Of a stretch of DNA of 64,000 bases, positions 36,891 to 45,554 are shown piece by piece. The DNA is from Salinibacillus xinjiangensis (GTDB lineage: Bacteria; Bacillota; Bacilli; Bacillales; Alkalibacillaceae), in contig NZ_WJNH01000005.1 of the NCBI RefSeq assembly GCF_009649735.1, positions 241,633-305,632 on the forward strand. Direction: 5' to 3'. The translations under genes were made by a program, and so were the position numbers. The notes under the pieces were generated by a model, which was not told where the DNA came from, searched no databases, and was given only the letters and a program-made list of their open reading frames with translations. How positions within the stretch are numbered: the first letter of the stretch is position 1; every line of letters begins with the position of its first letter.

Positions 36891-39230
36891 ATGATTTATG
36901 CAGTTTTTGCCCCTTTAATCATAACATTGCTCATACCATTATTGAGTAAATGGAAAGAGAGAGTACATACGGGCTGGTTCATACTACCTGTTCCAATTTT
37001 AATTTTCATTTACTTTGTTCAATTTGTCGGTGAAAACTTTACACCACATTCTGAATCCTATTCTTGGATTCCTTCCCTTAATATTTCAATTGATTTTTAC
37101 CTGGACGGATTAAGCCTACTCTTCGTTCTGCTCATAAGTGGTATTGGCTCTCTCGTCGTCCTCTATTCCATCTATTATTTACATAAGTCAGAACAATTAA
37201 AGCAATTTTATATTTACTTATATATTTTTATGTTTTCCATGCTTGGTGTTGTCCTTTCAGATAATGTGTTTGTGCTTTATTCTTTCTGGGAGTTCACATC
37301 TTTATCATCCTTTTTACTCATTGGGTATTGGCATTACCGTGAACGTTCACGCTATGGCGCATTGAAATCAATGCTCATCACAGTTTTTGGTGGCCTTAGT
37401 CTTTTTGGGGGATTAATCACCTTATCTGTGATTACCGAAACCACCAGTATTCAAGCTATGATTGAGCAAAAGGATCTTATTGTAAACCATAGCTTGTTCC
37501 CATTAATTCTAGTATTCATTTTGTTAGGAGCATTTACAAAATCAGCTCAATTTCCGTTTCATATATGGTTACCTGACGCGATGGAGGCACCAACACCTGT
37601 TAGTGCTTACTTGCATTCAGCCACGATGGTTAAAGCAGGTATATTCTTAGTGGCACGATTTTCACCTATATTAGGCGGAGAACCGAGTTTCTTTATTATC
37701 GTCAGCCTTTTTGGAATCGTTACCCTGTTCTGGGCATCCTTTATGGCGGTTCGTCAAACCGATTTAAAAGGAATCCTTGCTTTTTCAACAGTCAGTCAAT
37801 TAGGCATGATTATGGCAATGCTCGGTTTTGGTACAGATGTCGCCATATTTGCTGCGGTATTTCATATTTTGAATCACGCAACCTTTAAAGGTAGTTTGTT
37901 TATGATTGCAGGTATTGTTGACCATGAAACTGGGACAAGAGACGTTCGTAAGCTTGGCGGACTCATGACCTTTATGCCTATGTCAGCAACTTTAGCCTTA
38001 TTCGGTGTCTTTTCTATGGCTGGTGTCCCTTTACCATTTTTTAATGGTTTCTATAGTAAAGAGTTATTTTTTGAATCAGCTATTGACCTACCAGGCTTTA
38101 GTGGCGCCTTTGTTGAGTTCTTGCAGCAAGCTATTCCATACATCGCTGTCATCGGGAGTATTTTCACATTTGTTTATTCCATGTACCTGTTCTTTAGTAC
38201 ATTTAGAGGTAAATATAAAGAACATGAATTAAAAACAAAGCCACATGAAGCGCCTTTAGGTATGCTGATTTCACCTTCCATTTTGGTTCTAGGAGTTATC
38301 TTAATCGGATTATTCCCGAACATGGTCAATGAATCCTTCCTAGCTCATGCTGCTACAGCTGTATTTGGAGACGGATTTCATGCACATGAGGTGAAGTTTT
38401 GGCACGGGTGGGAATCCCCTGCTCTTCGCATGTCCTTAATTGTGGTAGGTGTAGGTACGATACTAGCTATTACACGAAAGAAATGGACTTCCGTTTATAC
38501 GGTGTTCCCTAGAAGGCTAAGCTTTAATGAACTCTACAACTATATTGTGGATTCCATAGAAAAGGGCTCAACTAAGATTACAGAAACCTATATGACAGGC
38601 TCTATTCGTCACTATGTTTCATATATTTTAGGCTCAATTTTAATCATTACAGGTGCCATTCTTTTTATCACCAATGGGGTTACGATTGAATTCGATGATT
38701 TAGCACCGATCACCATTCCTGAAATCTTAGTAGGTCTTACAATGGCTATTGCTGCAATTGCATCGATTTTTACGAACAATCGCTTATCTCTCATTATTAT
38801 TGTCGGTGTAGTTGGTTATGGTCTCTCTGTGCTATTTGTTATTTATCGGGCACCTGATTTGGCCTTAACTCAATTAATTGTGGAGACGGTCACAGTAGCC
38901 TTATTCTTACTTTGCTTTAAGCATCTGCCAGAGCTTAAAAACCTACCGTCACATCCAGGTGTTAAGTCTATTAACTTTTTAATTTCTGTAGGCTTTGGGG
39001 TTTTAGTTACGCTAATTGGAATTAGTTCTCACAGCTCCAAACTATTTAGCCCTATTTCGGAGTATTTCATAGAAGAGTCGGTTCCTTTAGGCGGAGGTCA
39101 TAATGTTGTCAATGTCATTTTAGTTGATATGCGTGGTCTAGATACCTTGTTTGAAATCACGGTGTTAGGTATTGCAGCACTTGCTATCTATGCTCTCATC
39201 AAACTTCGCCATGATAAGGAGGCGAAATAA
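36891..39230 (+). CDS. mrpA: Na+/H+ antiporter subunit A
   Basis: 779-residue Mrp subunit A, homologous to complex I NuoL. About 20 membrane segments with the proton-channel core (YSFWEFTSLSSFLLIGYW near 125 with its conserved Glu, HIWLPDAMEAPTPVSAYLHS near 225). The C-terminal MbhD/MbhE-like part ends VNVILVDMRGLDTLFEITVL. Length fits a stand-alone MrpA (about 800) and is too short for an MrpA-MrpB fusion. GGAGG lies 11 bases before the ATG. Its stop is followed after 2 bp by mrpC; the usual mrpB is missing. Antiporter for sodium exclusion and pH homeostasis in the membrane. Confidence 0.95.
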   Translation: MIYAVFAPLIITLLIPLLSKWKERVHTGWFILPVPILIFIYFVQFVGENFTPHSESYSWIPSLNISIDFYLDGLSLLFVLLISGIGSLVVLYSIYYLHKSEQLKQFYIYLYIFMFSMLGVVLSDNVFVLYSFWEFTSLSSFLLIGYWHYRERSRYGALKSMLITVFGGLSLFGGLITLSVITETTSIQAMIEQKDLIVNHSLFPLILVFILLGAFTKSAQFPFHIWLPDAMEAPTPVSAYLHSATMVKAGIFLVARFSPILGGEPSFFIIVSLFGIVTLFWASFMAVRQTDLKGILAFSTVSQLGMIMAMLGFGTDVAIFAAVFHILNHATFKGSLFMIAGIVDHETGTRDVRKLGGLMTFMPMSATLALFGVFSMAGVPLPFFNGFYSKELFFESAIDLPGFSGAFVEFLQQAIPYIAVIGSIFTFVYSMYLFFSTFRGKYKEHELKTKPHEAPLGMLISPSILVLGVILIGLFPNMVNESFLAHAATAVFGDGFHAHEVKFWHGWESPALRMSLIVVGVGTILAITRKKWTSVYTVFPRRLSFNELYNYIVDSIEKGSTKITETYMTGSIRHYVSYILGSILIITGAILFITNGVTIEFDDLAPITIPEILVGLTMAIAAIASIFTNNRLSLIIIVGVVGYGLSVLFVIYRAPDLALTQLIVETVTVALFLLCFKHLPELKNLPSHPGVKSINFLISVGFGVLVTLIGISSHSSKLFSPISEYFIEESVPLGGGHNVVNVILVDMRGLDTLFEITVLGIAALAIYALIKLRHDKEAK

Positions 39231-39232
39231 AC

Positions 39233-39571
39233 ATGGAAATTATTATGGCAGTACTCGCTGGACTTCTGTTTGCAACAGCGATTTATAATTTACTCCAAAA
39301 ACAAATTTTACGAATTATTATTGGGACTGTGCTTCTATCGCACGGTGCCCACCTCTTTATCTTAACAATGGGGAAACTAAAGCGAGGGGACCCACCCATT
39401 ATTGTTGAAGGGGCAGGTCCTTTTACAGATCCCCTGCCACAGGCTCTAATATTGACTTCCATTGTAATTAGCTTTGGGGTCACAAGCTTTTTATTAGTGC
39501 TTGCTTACCGGGCATCAACATTAAATAAGACTGATAATATGGAAGAATTAAGGGGAAGTGAACATGAGTAA
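39233..39571 (+). CDS. mrpC: Na+/H+ antiporter subunit C
   Basis: 112-residue NuoK-like Mrp subunit with three membrane segments. It includes LRIIIGTVLLSHGAHLFILTMG and the conserved segment DPLPQALILTSIVISFGVTSF, which contains the acidic/proline signature of MrpC. Its ribosome binding site AAGGAGG lies inside the end of mrpA. The junction shows no leftover of mrpB. Its last codons overlap mrpD. Confidence 0.95.
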   Translation: MEIIMAVLAGLLFATAIYNLLQKQILRIIIGTVLLSHGAHLFILTMGKLKRGDPPIIVEGAGPFTDPLPQALILTSIVISFGVTSFLLVLAYRASTLNKTDNMEELRGSEHE

Positions 39572-41042
39572 CATAGCAGTTTTACCGATTTTAATACCGT
39601 TAGTAGCAGGTATTATTACCATCTTTTTTCATAAAAAAATAAAAGCTGTACGATTCTTTGCTAAATTAGTGACCCTTTTAAACTTAGGAGTAGCAGTATG
39701 GATTGGTTATTATGTCATTCAAAATGGAACAGTTGTGTTAGAAACCGGGGATTGGGTTGCTCCATACGGCATTGTAATGGTCGCAGATCGCTTAGCCATT
39801 TTCTTGGTCATAACCACGAATATTATTGCAACAGCCTGTGTGTTTTTTGCGCAGCATTCATTATCTCTTAAGCAGGAACAATTTTATTTCTACACATTCT
39901 ATTTCCTATTAATTACAGGGGTATCTGGAGCATTTCTTACCGGTGACCTATTCAACCTTTTCGTTTTCTATGAAGTTTTACTAATGGCTTCTTATGGGTT
40001 AGTTATTTTAGGAGGAGAACGAGTTCAACTAAGAGAATCACTTAAGTATGTTCTCTTAAATCTATTTTCTTCCATGCTCTTTGTTACAACCGTAGCCTTT
40101 CTTTATTCCGTTGTCGGTACGATAAACATGGCACAGATTGCTCAACGCGTTCAAGAGGTTGAACAAACTGGGATTCTAACGACTATCGGAATTGTGTTGT
40201 TTTTCGTATTCGCAACAAAAGGGGCGATATTCCCGCTTTATTTTTGGTTGCCAAAGTCCTACATCGTACCAAACACTGTTGTATCAGCTTTATTTGGGGC
40301 TCTGTTAACCAAAGTGGGGATTTATTCGATTTTAAGAACCTTTACTTTAATGTTCACGAACGATACTGGAGTGACCCATGAACTGTTTATTTGGTTAGCT
40401 GCATTATCCATGCTATTCGGTGTTATTGGCGCTCTTTCAACAAATAATATTAAGCTTATCATTGCTTATAACATCATCCCAGCTGTTGGCTTTATGCTAA
40501 TGGGGATTGGATTACTGAATGATGCGGGTATTTCCGGCTCTGTCTATTACTTAATCCATGACATGATCATTAAGGCGGCATTATTCTTAATGGTTGGAGC
40601 TTTAGCCTATCTGGCCGGAACATCTGATTTAACGAAAATGAAGGGTATGATTCACCACTATCCTCTTTTAGGTTGGATGTTTTTCATTGGTTCACTCGTA
40701 CTAGCTGGGATTCCGCCATTTAGTGGCTTTATCGGAAAGCTATTGCTATTGCGTGGAGGTATTGAAGAAGAACGATTTGTCATTGTAGTCATAGGCTTAC
40801 TCACAAGCTTGCTCATCTTATTATCCATGATGCGCATTTTTATGAGAGGCTTTTGGGGAGAAAAACCGGATATAAAGGTGCAGCCTAAACAAGCTCGTAA
40901 GTTGATGATGCCAGCTGTATTCCTGTTGACTCTTTCTATTATATTAGGTATCGGGGCTGAGTGGTTTTACCCTCACGTCGATACAATTACGACTGAATTA
41001 CTTGATCAAGGTAGCTATATTGATTCTGTGTTAAAGGAGTAA
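39564..41042 (+). CDS. mrpD: Na+/H+ antiporter subunit D
   Basis: 492-residue NuoM/N-like proton-translocating subunit with about 14 membrane segments. Typical blocks are LFNLFVFYEVLLMASYGLVILG (conserved Glu), FVFATKGAIFPLYFWLPKSYIV (conserved Lys) and GIPPFSGFIGKLLLL. I place the start at ATG 39564, eight bases after AAGGGG, rather than the in-frame GTG at 39558; it overlaps mrpC by 8 bp. Full length, matching the 493 of B. subtilis. Confidence 0.96.
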   Translation: MSNIAVLPILIPLVAGIITIFFHKKIKAVRFFAKLVTLLNLGVAVWIGYYVIQNGTVVLETGDWVAPYGIVMVADRLAIFLVITTNIIATACVFFAQHSLSLKQEQFYFYTFYFLLITGVSGAFLTGDLFNLFVFYEVLLMASYGLVILGGERVQLRESLKYVLLNLFSSMLFVTTVAFLYSVVGTINMAQIAQRVQEVEQTGILTTIGIVLFFVFATKGAIFPLYFWLPKSYIVPNTVVSALFGALLTKVGIYSILRTFTLMFTNDTGVTHELFIWLAALSMLFGVIGALSTNNIKLIIAYNIIPAVGFMLMGIGLLNDAGISGSVYYLIHDMIIKAALFLMVGALAYLAGTSDLTKMKGMIHHYPLLGWMFFIGSLVLAGIPPFSGFIGKLLLLRGGIEEERFVIVVIGLLTSLLILLSMMRIFMRGFWGEKPDIKVQPKQARKLMMPAVFLLTLSIILGIGAEWFYPHVDTITTELLDQGSYIDSVLKE

Positions 41043-41047
41043 AAGCG

Positions 41048-41524
41048 ATGCCATTACAAATTGTTTTTAATTTAATAATTGCGATTATGTGGATGTTTTT
41101 GCAGGAAGATTACACATTCACCCAATTCTTCGTAGGGTATGTTGTCGGGATTTTCCTATTATTAATCATGCAGCGTTTTATTCCTGATACATTCTACATG
41201 AAACGTGTCTTTCGCATAATTAAGCTAATTTTTTTATTCGTAAAAGAATTGATATTGTCAAACATAAACATATTAAAGCTAGTTTATAAACCAAAGCTAA
41301 ATTTTCAGCCTGGTATTTTCGCCTTACCTACAGACCTTAAAAGCAACTGGGAGATTACCTTACTTGCAAACTTAATCTCCTTAACACCTGGTACATTATC
41401 CATAGCAGTCTCCCATGATCACGCCTATCTTTATATACACGCTATGGATATACCAGATGCAGAGGAAGAGATTAATTCGATTAAAGAAACGTTTGAAAAA
41501 GCTATTCTGGAGGTGACCAGATAA
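41048..41524 (+). CDS. mrpE: Na+/H+ antiporter subunit E
   Basis: 158-residue membrane protein, exactly the usual MrpE length. N-terminal hydrophobic hairpin (VFNLIIAIMWMFLQEDYTF), then FVKELILSNINILKLVYKP, and a soluble C-terminal domain with LANLISLTPGTLSIAV. MrpE is Mrp-specific, with no complex I counterpart, and needed for assembly of full antiport activity. It follows mrpD by 5 bp. Confidence 0.95.
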   Translation: MPLQIVFNLIIAIMWMFLQEDYTFTQFFVGYVVGIFLLLIMQRFIPDTFYMKRVFRIIKLIFLFVKELILSNINILKLVYKPKLNFQPGIFALPTDLKSNWEITLLANLISLTPGTLSIAVSHDHAYLYIHAMDIPDAEEEINSIKETFEKAILEVTR

Positions 41525-41525
41525 T

Positions 41526-41828
41526 ATGGAACATGAGCTATCACCCCTGTTAGAAACAGTCGTCATTATCTGCATTGTTGGAATATCCATTTCCATTTTT
41601 ATTTTATTGTATCGCGTGCTAAAGGGACCCACGAATCCTGATCGGGCCGTTGCACTAGATACTATTGGCATTAATTTAATGGCTCTTGCTGGATTGCTTG
41701 CTATCTTTTTAGTTACTACTCAATTTAATGATGTCATATTATTAATCGGTATCTTACTGTTTATCGGCACAATTGCTATCGCAAAATTTTTAGAAAAGGG
41801 TGTTATCATTGACCGAGATCATAATTAG
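41526..41828 (+). CDS. mrpF: Na+/H+ antiporter subunit F
   Basis: 100-residue protein with three membrane segments: VVIICIVGISISIFILLYRVLKGPT, with the conserved DRAVALDTIGINLMAL, then VILLIGILLFIGTIAIAKFLEKG. Typical MrpF. Its site GGAGGTGA lies in the end of mrpE. It overlaps mrpG by about 20 bp, so the two are probably translationally coupled. Confidence 0.94.
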   Translation: MEHELSPLLETVVIICIVGISISIFILLYRVLKGPTNPDRAVALDTIGINLMALAGLLAIFLVTTQFNDVILLIGILLFIGTIAIAKFLEKGVIIDRDHN

Positions 41829-42156
41829 TATTCTATTATTGATTGGCACCTTTATTGTGATATCTGGTTCACTCGGTATTTTACGATTTCCCGATGTTTA
41901 TACTAGATTGCATGCTGCGACAAAAGCATCGACATTAGGTGTAGCCAGTATACTACTCGCCGCTTTTCTATTCATGTATTTCGATGCGGAAATTGTTAGT
42001 GGGAAACTAATCTTAGGTATTATCTTTATTCTACTAACCGCACCGGTCTCTGGACACATGATTTCCCGAGCAGCCCACAATAGTGGGGTCAGGCTTTGGG
42101 AAGGTAGTGTTAAGGATGATTTTGATGAGAATAAGGAGAGTATGAAAAATCATTAA
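41809..42156 (+). CDS. mrpG: Na+/H+ antiporter subunit G
   Basis: 115-residue last subunit of the Mrp complex with three membrane segments and the signature LRFPDVYTRLHAATKASTLGV followed by LTAPVSGHMISRAAH. I use the TTG at 41809, eight bases after AAAAGGG, because the family starts MTEI-like; a GTG three codons earlier overlaps that site. Operon end, with a terminator directly after. Confidence 0.93.
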   Translation: MTEIIISILLLIGTFIVISGSLGILRFPDVYTRLHAATKASTLGVASILLAAFLFMYFDAEIVSGKLILGIIFILLTAPVSGHMISRAAHNSGVRLWEGSVKDDFDENKESMKNH

Positions 42157-42164
42157 TAGGGAGG

Positions 42165-42196
42165 ACACAGCTTCAGTGATGGGGCTGTGTTTTTTT
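42165..42196 (+). terminator. Terminator of the mrp operon
   Basis: ACACAGC/GCTGTGT stem (42165-42171 with 42184-42190) followed by a T-run to 42196. Confidence 0.85.
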
Positions 42197-42567
42197 GTGT
42201 TTATGGGGGTTGTTGTGCTGCGTGTGTGGGTGTAGTGCTTGTGCGGTGTTGTGCTGAAGTTCCTAGGTAGAATGCTAAAGATTGAAGATAAATGCTTAAG
42301 GAGGATGAATTTGCTGAAGAAATGACACTTGATGATGATAATGGCAGTGATGACGCTAAAGTTTAGCCCAAAATACATGAACATCCTCTCTCATTTGCTA
42401 AAAGCAGCTCCGAGCTGTCTATCTCACTCAGAAAACAAAGCCCCACAAGGGAATCAAGTAAAAAAATACCATCAAAAAATTCGTTTTTGGACAGACACAA
42501 AATAAAACATCTCCTCATAGTGTGAAGATATAGGCTTTTGCCTAAATGCTTAACGGAGGTGTTGCAA
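42197..42567. other. Non-coding stretch between mrpG and sigK
   Basis: About 370 bp. Roughly 42190-42250 is strikingly G/T-rich on the plus strand. A 24-codon acidic frame starting MLKEDEFAEE runs at about 42293-42367 and ends DDDNGSDDAKV; no site supports it, and it could be a gene remnant. The rest is AT-rich leader before sigK. No promoter was resolved with confidence. Confidence 0.4.
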
Positions 42568-43278
42568 TTGCTCAGTATATTAAAAACGTTAGCATTATTT
42601 GTGAAAGAAATGTTCTTCTTTGCCTCCTATATTAAAAATAATGCTTTTCCTCAACCCCTTTCGTCAGAGGATGAAGCGAAATACTTAAGATTGATGCAGC
42701 AGGGTGATGAACACGCAAGGAATATGTTAATTGAACACAACCTGCGACTCGTTGCTCACATTGTAAAAAAGTATGAGAACACCCGTGAAGACCAGGAAGA
42801 CTTAATTTCCATCGGTACAGTTGGACTTATTAAGGGAATCGAAAGCTACTCACCTGATAAGGGGACTAAACTAGCCACATATGCAGCGCGTTGTATTGAG
42901 AATGAAATTTTGATGTTTTTACGCTCTTTAAAGAAAACGAGAAAGGATGTTTCCTTACATGACCCAATTGGACAGGATAAAGAGGGAAATGAAATTTCAT
43001 TAATGGATATATTAAAAATGGATAATCCTGATATTGTGGATCGTATCCAAACAAATATGGAAATTGAAAAGGTGCATGAATTTTTAAATATTTTGGATGA
43101 GAGAGAAAAAGATGTGATCATGAAGCGGTATGGGTTAGGAAATTTTAAGGAGCTAACACAGCGAGAAATTGCTAAAAACCTAGGGATATCCAGAAGCTAT
43201 GTATCAAGAATTGAAAAAAGAGCACTTATGAAAATTTATCATGCCTTTCATCGGGAACAAAGAAAATCCAACAACTAA
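42568..43278 (+). CDS. sigK: RNA polymerase sporulation sigma factor SigK, uninterrupted
   Basis: 236-residue pro-sigma-K. A 20-residue hydrophobic prosequence ([20 protein letters not shown]) precedes the mature start [12 protein letters not shown]. Region 2 is [22 protein letters not shown] with [18 protein letters not shown] and [14 protein letters not shown]. Region 4 is [20 protein letters not shown]. It starts at TTG 42568, six bases after GGAGGTG. The gene is continuous; in B. subtilis it is split by the skin element. It directs late mother-cell transcription after processing by SpoIVFB. Confidence 0.96.
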   Translation: MLSILKTLALFVKEMFFFASYIKNNAFPQPLSSEDEAKYLRLMQQGDEHARNMLIEHNLRLVAHIVKKYENTREDQEDLISIGTVGLIKGIESYSPDKGTKLATYAARCIENEILMFLRSLKKTRKDVSLHDPIGQDKEGNEISLMDILKMDNPDIVDRIQTNMEIEKVHEFLNILDEREKDVIMKRYGLGNFKELTQREIAKNLGISRSYVSRIEKRALMKIYHAFHREQRKSNN

Positions 43279-43362
43279 GCAGCTTCATTAGGCATTGTCC
43301 TATACAATTAAGTTCACCTCTGCATATGGTATGGATAAGAGCACTAAAATGAGGTGATGGCA

Positions 43363-43536
43363 TTGTTCTATGACGGCTATATACCATATGGCTCACCGTA
43401 TGGCTATGGATACCCTGAGCCTTATGGGCCTTATGGATACAATGGGTATGGTGGCTTTTGGTTAGCTCTAGCAGTAGTCCTATTGATACTCTTGCTCATT
43501 TTCGGCGGTTATTATTATTATCAATACTATCTATAA
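43363..43536 (+). CDS. Small Gly/Tyr-rich membrane protein (YjcZ-like)
   Basis: 57 residues starting at TTG 43363, six bases after GAGGTG. The N-terminal half is a Tyr/Gly/Pro-rich repeat (YGSPYGYGYPEPYGPYGYNG). The C-terminal half is one membrane segment (FWLALAVVLLILLLIFGG) followed by YYYYQYYL. The pattern Gly-rich, then F.L..VVL.ILL.I.G resembles the YjcZ family of tiny sporulation proteins. It lies right after sigK and could be a spore coat or mother-cell membrane protein; that is inference from position and composition. Confidence 0.65.
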   Translation: MFYDGYIPYGSPYGYGYPEPYGPYGYNGYGGFWLALAVVLLILLLIFGGYYYYQYYL

Positions 43537-43560
43537 AAAAGCTACAGTCCTTCACAAGCA

Positions 43561-43602
43561 AAAAGGGGACTTTCTCTTGAATTCGAGAAGGTCCCCTTTT
43601 TT
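43561..43602. terminator. Bidirectional terminator before mtnN
   Basis: 16-bp stem AAAAGGGGACTTTCTC/GAGAAGGTCCCCTTTT (43561-43576 with 43585-43600) with one G-T pair and T-runs on both strands. Confidence 0.92.
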
Positions 43603-44298
43603 CTATGATAACTGATCAATAATATTCATAATAAGGGTCGCTGCATGCTTAGCAGCTTTATCTAAATATTGATCGAAGGATACAGACGAGTCCTTTCCTG
43701 CAATATCTGATAATGAGCGAATAATGACAAAAGGCACCTGATACTGATGACTAACCTGAGCGATAGCTGCTGCTTCCATCTCACTTGCCTCAATTTTCGG
43801 AAACCTCTCTCGCACAAATTGAACACGTTCCGCATCGTCCATAAATGAATCACCTGTTGCGATTAATCCTTTTACAGTCTGTACATCAGGTAGACTCTCT
43901 GCCGCTTTTATTGCCAAGGAAATAAGGTTCTCATCCGCTTCAAAATAAGTAGGCAACTGTGGTACTTGTCCATAGTCATAATTAAATGCCGTTACATCTA
44001 CATCGTGATGTACAATCCTGTCGGAAATCACAATGTCCCCTACCTCTAATTGCTTTGCAAAACCACCTGCTGACCCTGTATTAATAATATATTCAGGTTG
44101 ATATCGCTCCATTAAAATGGTAGTAGACATGGCCGCATTGACTTTTCCAATCCCCGATTTAAGTAAAACCACCTGAATACCATGTAATTGACCTTGATAG
44201 AATAAAGAACCTGCAACTTTTTCTTCATACTCTATAGTCATTTTTGATTTTATTAGCTCTATTTCTTCATCCATTGCTCCAATTATGCCTACAGTCAC
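43603..44298 (-). CDS. mtnN: 5'-methylthioadenosine/S-adenosylhomocysteine nucleosidase
   Basis: 231-residue MtnN, the length of the B. subtilis enzyme. It cleaves adenine from methylthioadenosine and S-adenosylhomocysteine in methionine salvage and AI-2 formation. It begins [19 protein letters not shown] and has [18 protein letters not shown] and the catalytic [16 protein letters not shown] and SDIAG. I use the GTG at 44298, just after AAAGTGGTG; other in-frame GTG codons lie 9-12 bases upstream. It adjoins yrrS, as in B. subtilis. Confidence 0.95.
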   Translation of the reverse strand: MTVGIIGAMDEEIELIKSKMTIEYEEKVAGSLFYQGQLHGIQVVLLKSGIGKVNAAMSTTILMERYQPEYIINTGSAGGFAKQLEVGDIVISDRIVHHDVDVTAFNYDYGQVPQLPTYFEADENLISLAIKAAESLPDVQTVKGLIATGDSFMDDAERVQFVRERFPKIEASEMEAAAIAQVSHQYQVPFVIIRSLSDIAGKDSSVSFDQYLDKAAKHAATLIMNIIDQLS

Positions 44299-44299
44299 A

Positions 44300-45097
44300 C
44301 TATTCACCACTTTCTTGTTGTTCGGTTTGTTCCTCTGTATTTACATCATTTTGATTAGCTTGATCGTCTTGTTCACCTTCATCATTTGCAAATCGGTCTT
44401 TTTGATCGTTTTCTTTTAATTCTTCTACTTTTGTCGGTTGCCATCCTTCATTTGCAACCCATTGTAAATACACACGATAGGTTTGTGTTTCAGCTTTGTC
44501 TGAAATCGTTGTGACAACTCTTTGTGGGTCACCACCATTTGTTACCCACCAATTGATGGTATCACCTTCACTTAAACCTGCTCCATATGCTGCAGCTCGC
44601 CACATCTCTTCCCAGTCCACTGTTCCTTTTTCGTATGTGGTTGTATGTGGTTCCTCTTGTTCTGTGCCAATCGGCTGCCAATCTCTTTCAATCACTCGTA
44701 AGACATTTGGGTCCTCACTTGTGCTGATATTCTCACTGGATGTTTCAGGTAAATCCTCATTTTCATTGTTTTGCTCAGCTGATTCTTCGCTCGTATTTGT
44801 TGATTCATCCTCGTTTTCTACAGTAGAATCTTCTGATTGGTTGTTCTCGTCTTCAGTTTCTGACGGTTCACTTGTTGCTTCCTCTGCTTCTTCCCCACTG
44901 CTACTCGCTTCATTCTCTTGTTCGTTTACGGAATCTGTTGTCGCTTGTTCTTCTTCGTCATCAAAAATCCAAGTAAAGGCGAGAAATACTCCTAATAACA
45001 CAGCTAAAATAATTAGAGAGTTAATTAATTTTGTATTTTTCCTCCGTTTACTGTACTTATCTACCCTAGAATCATCATCAAAGAATGAATTAGACAC
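44300..45097 (-). CDS. yrrS: YrrS-like membrane protein (DUF1510)
   Basis: 265 residues. A basic cytoplasmic N-terminus ([15 protein letters not shown]), one membrane segment ([18 protein letters not shown], residues about 27-44), a long Ser/Glu/Asn-rich acidic linker (about 50-135), and a conserved C-terminal domain ([21 protein letters not shown]...WWVTNGGDP). Position between mtnN and pbpI and the domain arrangement fit YrrS. Start at GTG 45097, seven bases after AGAGGG. Role unknown, possibly tied to the penicillin-binding protein next to it. Confidence 0.85.
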   Translation of the reverse strand: MSNSFFDDDSRVDKYSKRRKNTKLINSLIILAVLLGVFLAFTWIFDDEEEQATTDSVNEQENEASSSGEEAEEATSEPSETEDENNQSEDSTVENEDESTNTSEESAEQNNENEDLPETSSENISTSEDPNVLRVIERDWQPIGTEQEEPHTTTYEKGTVDWEEMWRAAAYGAGLSEGDTINWWVTNGGDPQRVVTTISDKAETQTYRVYLQWVANEGWQPTKVEELKENDQKDRFANDEGEQDDQANQNDVNTEEQTEQQESGE

Positions 45098-45301
45098 GAC
45101 ATATCCCTCTCCCTTCAACAAAAGTATACCGATGGTTGTCCCAGTTGTAAACTTACATCTCTATTACAATTATTTTAGCATACCTGCAAGTTCCCCTTCG
45201 TCGATTCCCCATTTTTTATGTCAAAATTTTTCTAGTTTTGACATAACGGAAGGACTTGCTACATATACATCTAATATTCTATGTGAGAAAGGGGATTGAA
45301 T

Positions 45302-45547
45302 ATGAAAAAAACCATATTTAACCAAGACTTATGGAACCTAACTGAGTTCAAAGAAATCGGATATGATAAAGAGAGTCAAAAGCTTTTTATCTTTTATTTG
45401 AATGGGCAGATAGTTGAATTTCATTCTATTAGTGAACAAGACATTTTTCAATTCATTACAGCCTGCGACAAGGAAAAATTAGTTGAAATATTTAAAGCGC
45501 AGTTCCCTTTTATTCAGCATCAAAATGATGTTTCAATCTCGATATAA
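45302..45547 (+). CDS. Small protein, KTSC-like fold suspected
   Basis: 81 residues on the strand opposite to its neighbours. The ATG at 45302 is preceded by AAAGGGGA. No signal or membrane segment. The pattern IGYDKESQKLFIFYLNGQIV with a following amphipathic helix is like the KTSC domain, a small beta-rich fold of unknown role; I am not certain. It lies between yrrS and pbpI and breaks that usual pairing. It may be an accessory gene inserted here. Confidence 0.6.
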   Translation: MKKTIFNQDLWNLTEFKEIGYDKESQKLFIFYLNGQIVEFHSISEQDIFQFITACDKEKLVEIFKAQFPFIQHQNDVSISI

Positions 45548-45554
45548 TTAATTG

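Noticed and set aside
42034..42384. 116-codon minus-strand frame after mrpG
   Set aside because: It crosses the mrp terminator and the G/T-skewed stretch; His/Thr-rich composition reflects base skew, and there is no start site.
44496..45299. 267-codon plus-strand frame
   Set aside because: It is the antisense of yrrS; Ser-rich because the opposite strand encodes a Glu/Ser-rich linker. No ribosome binding site.
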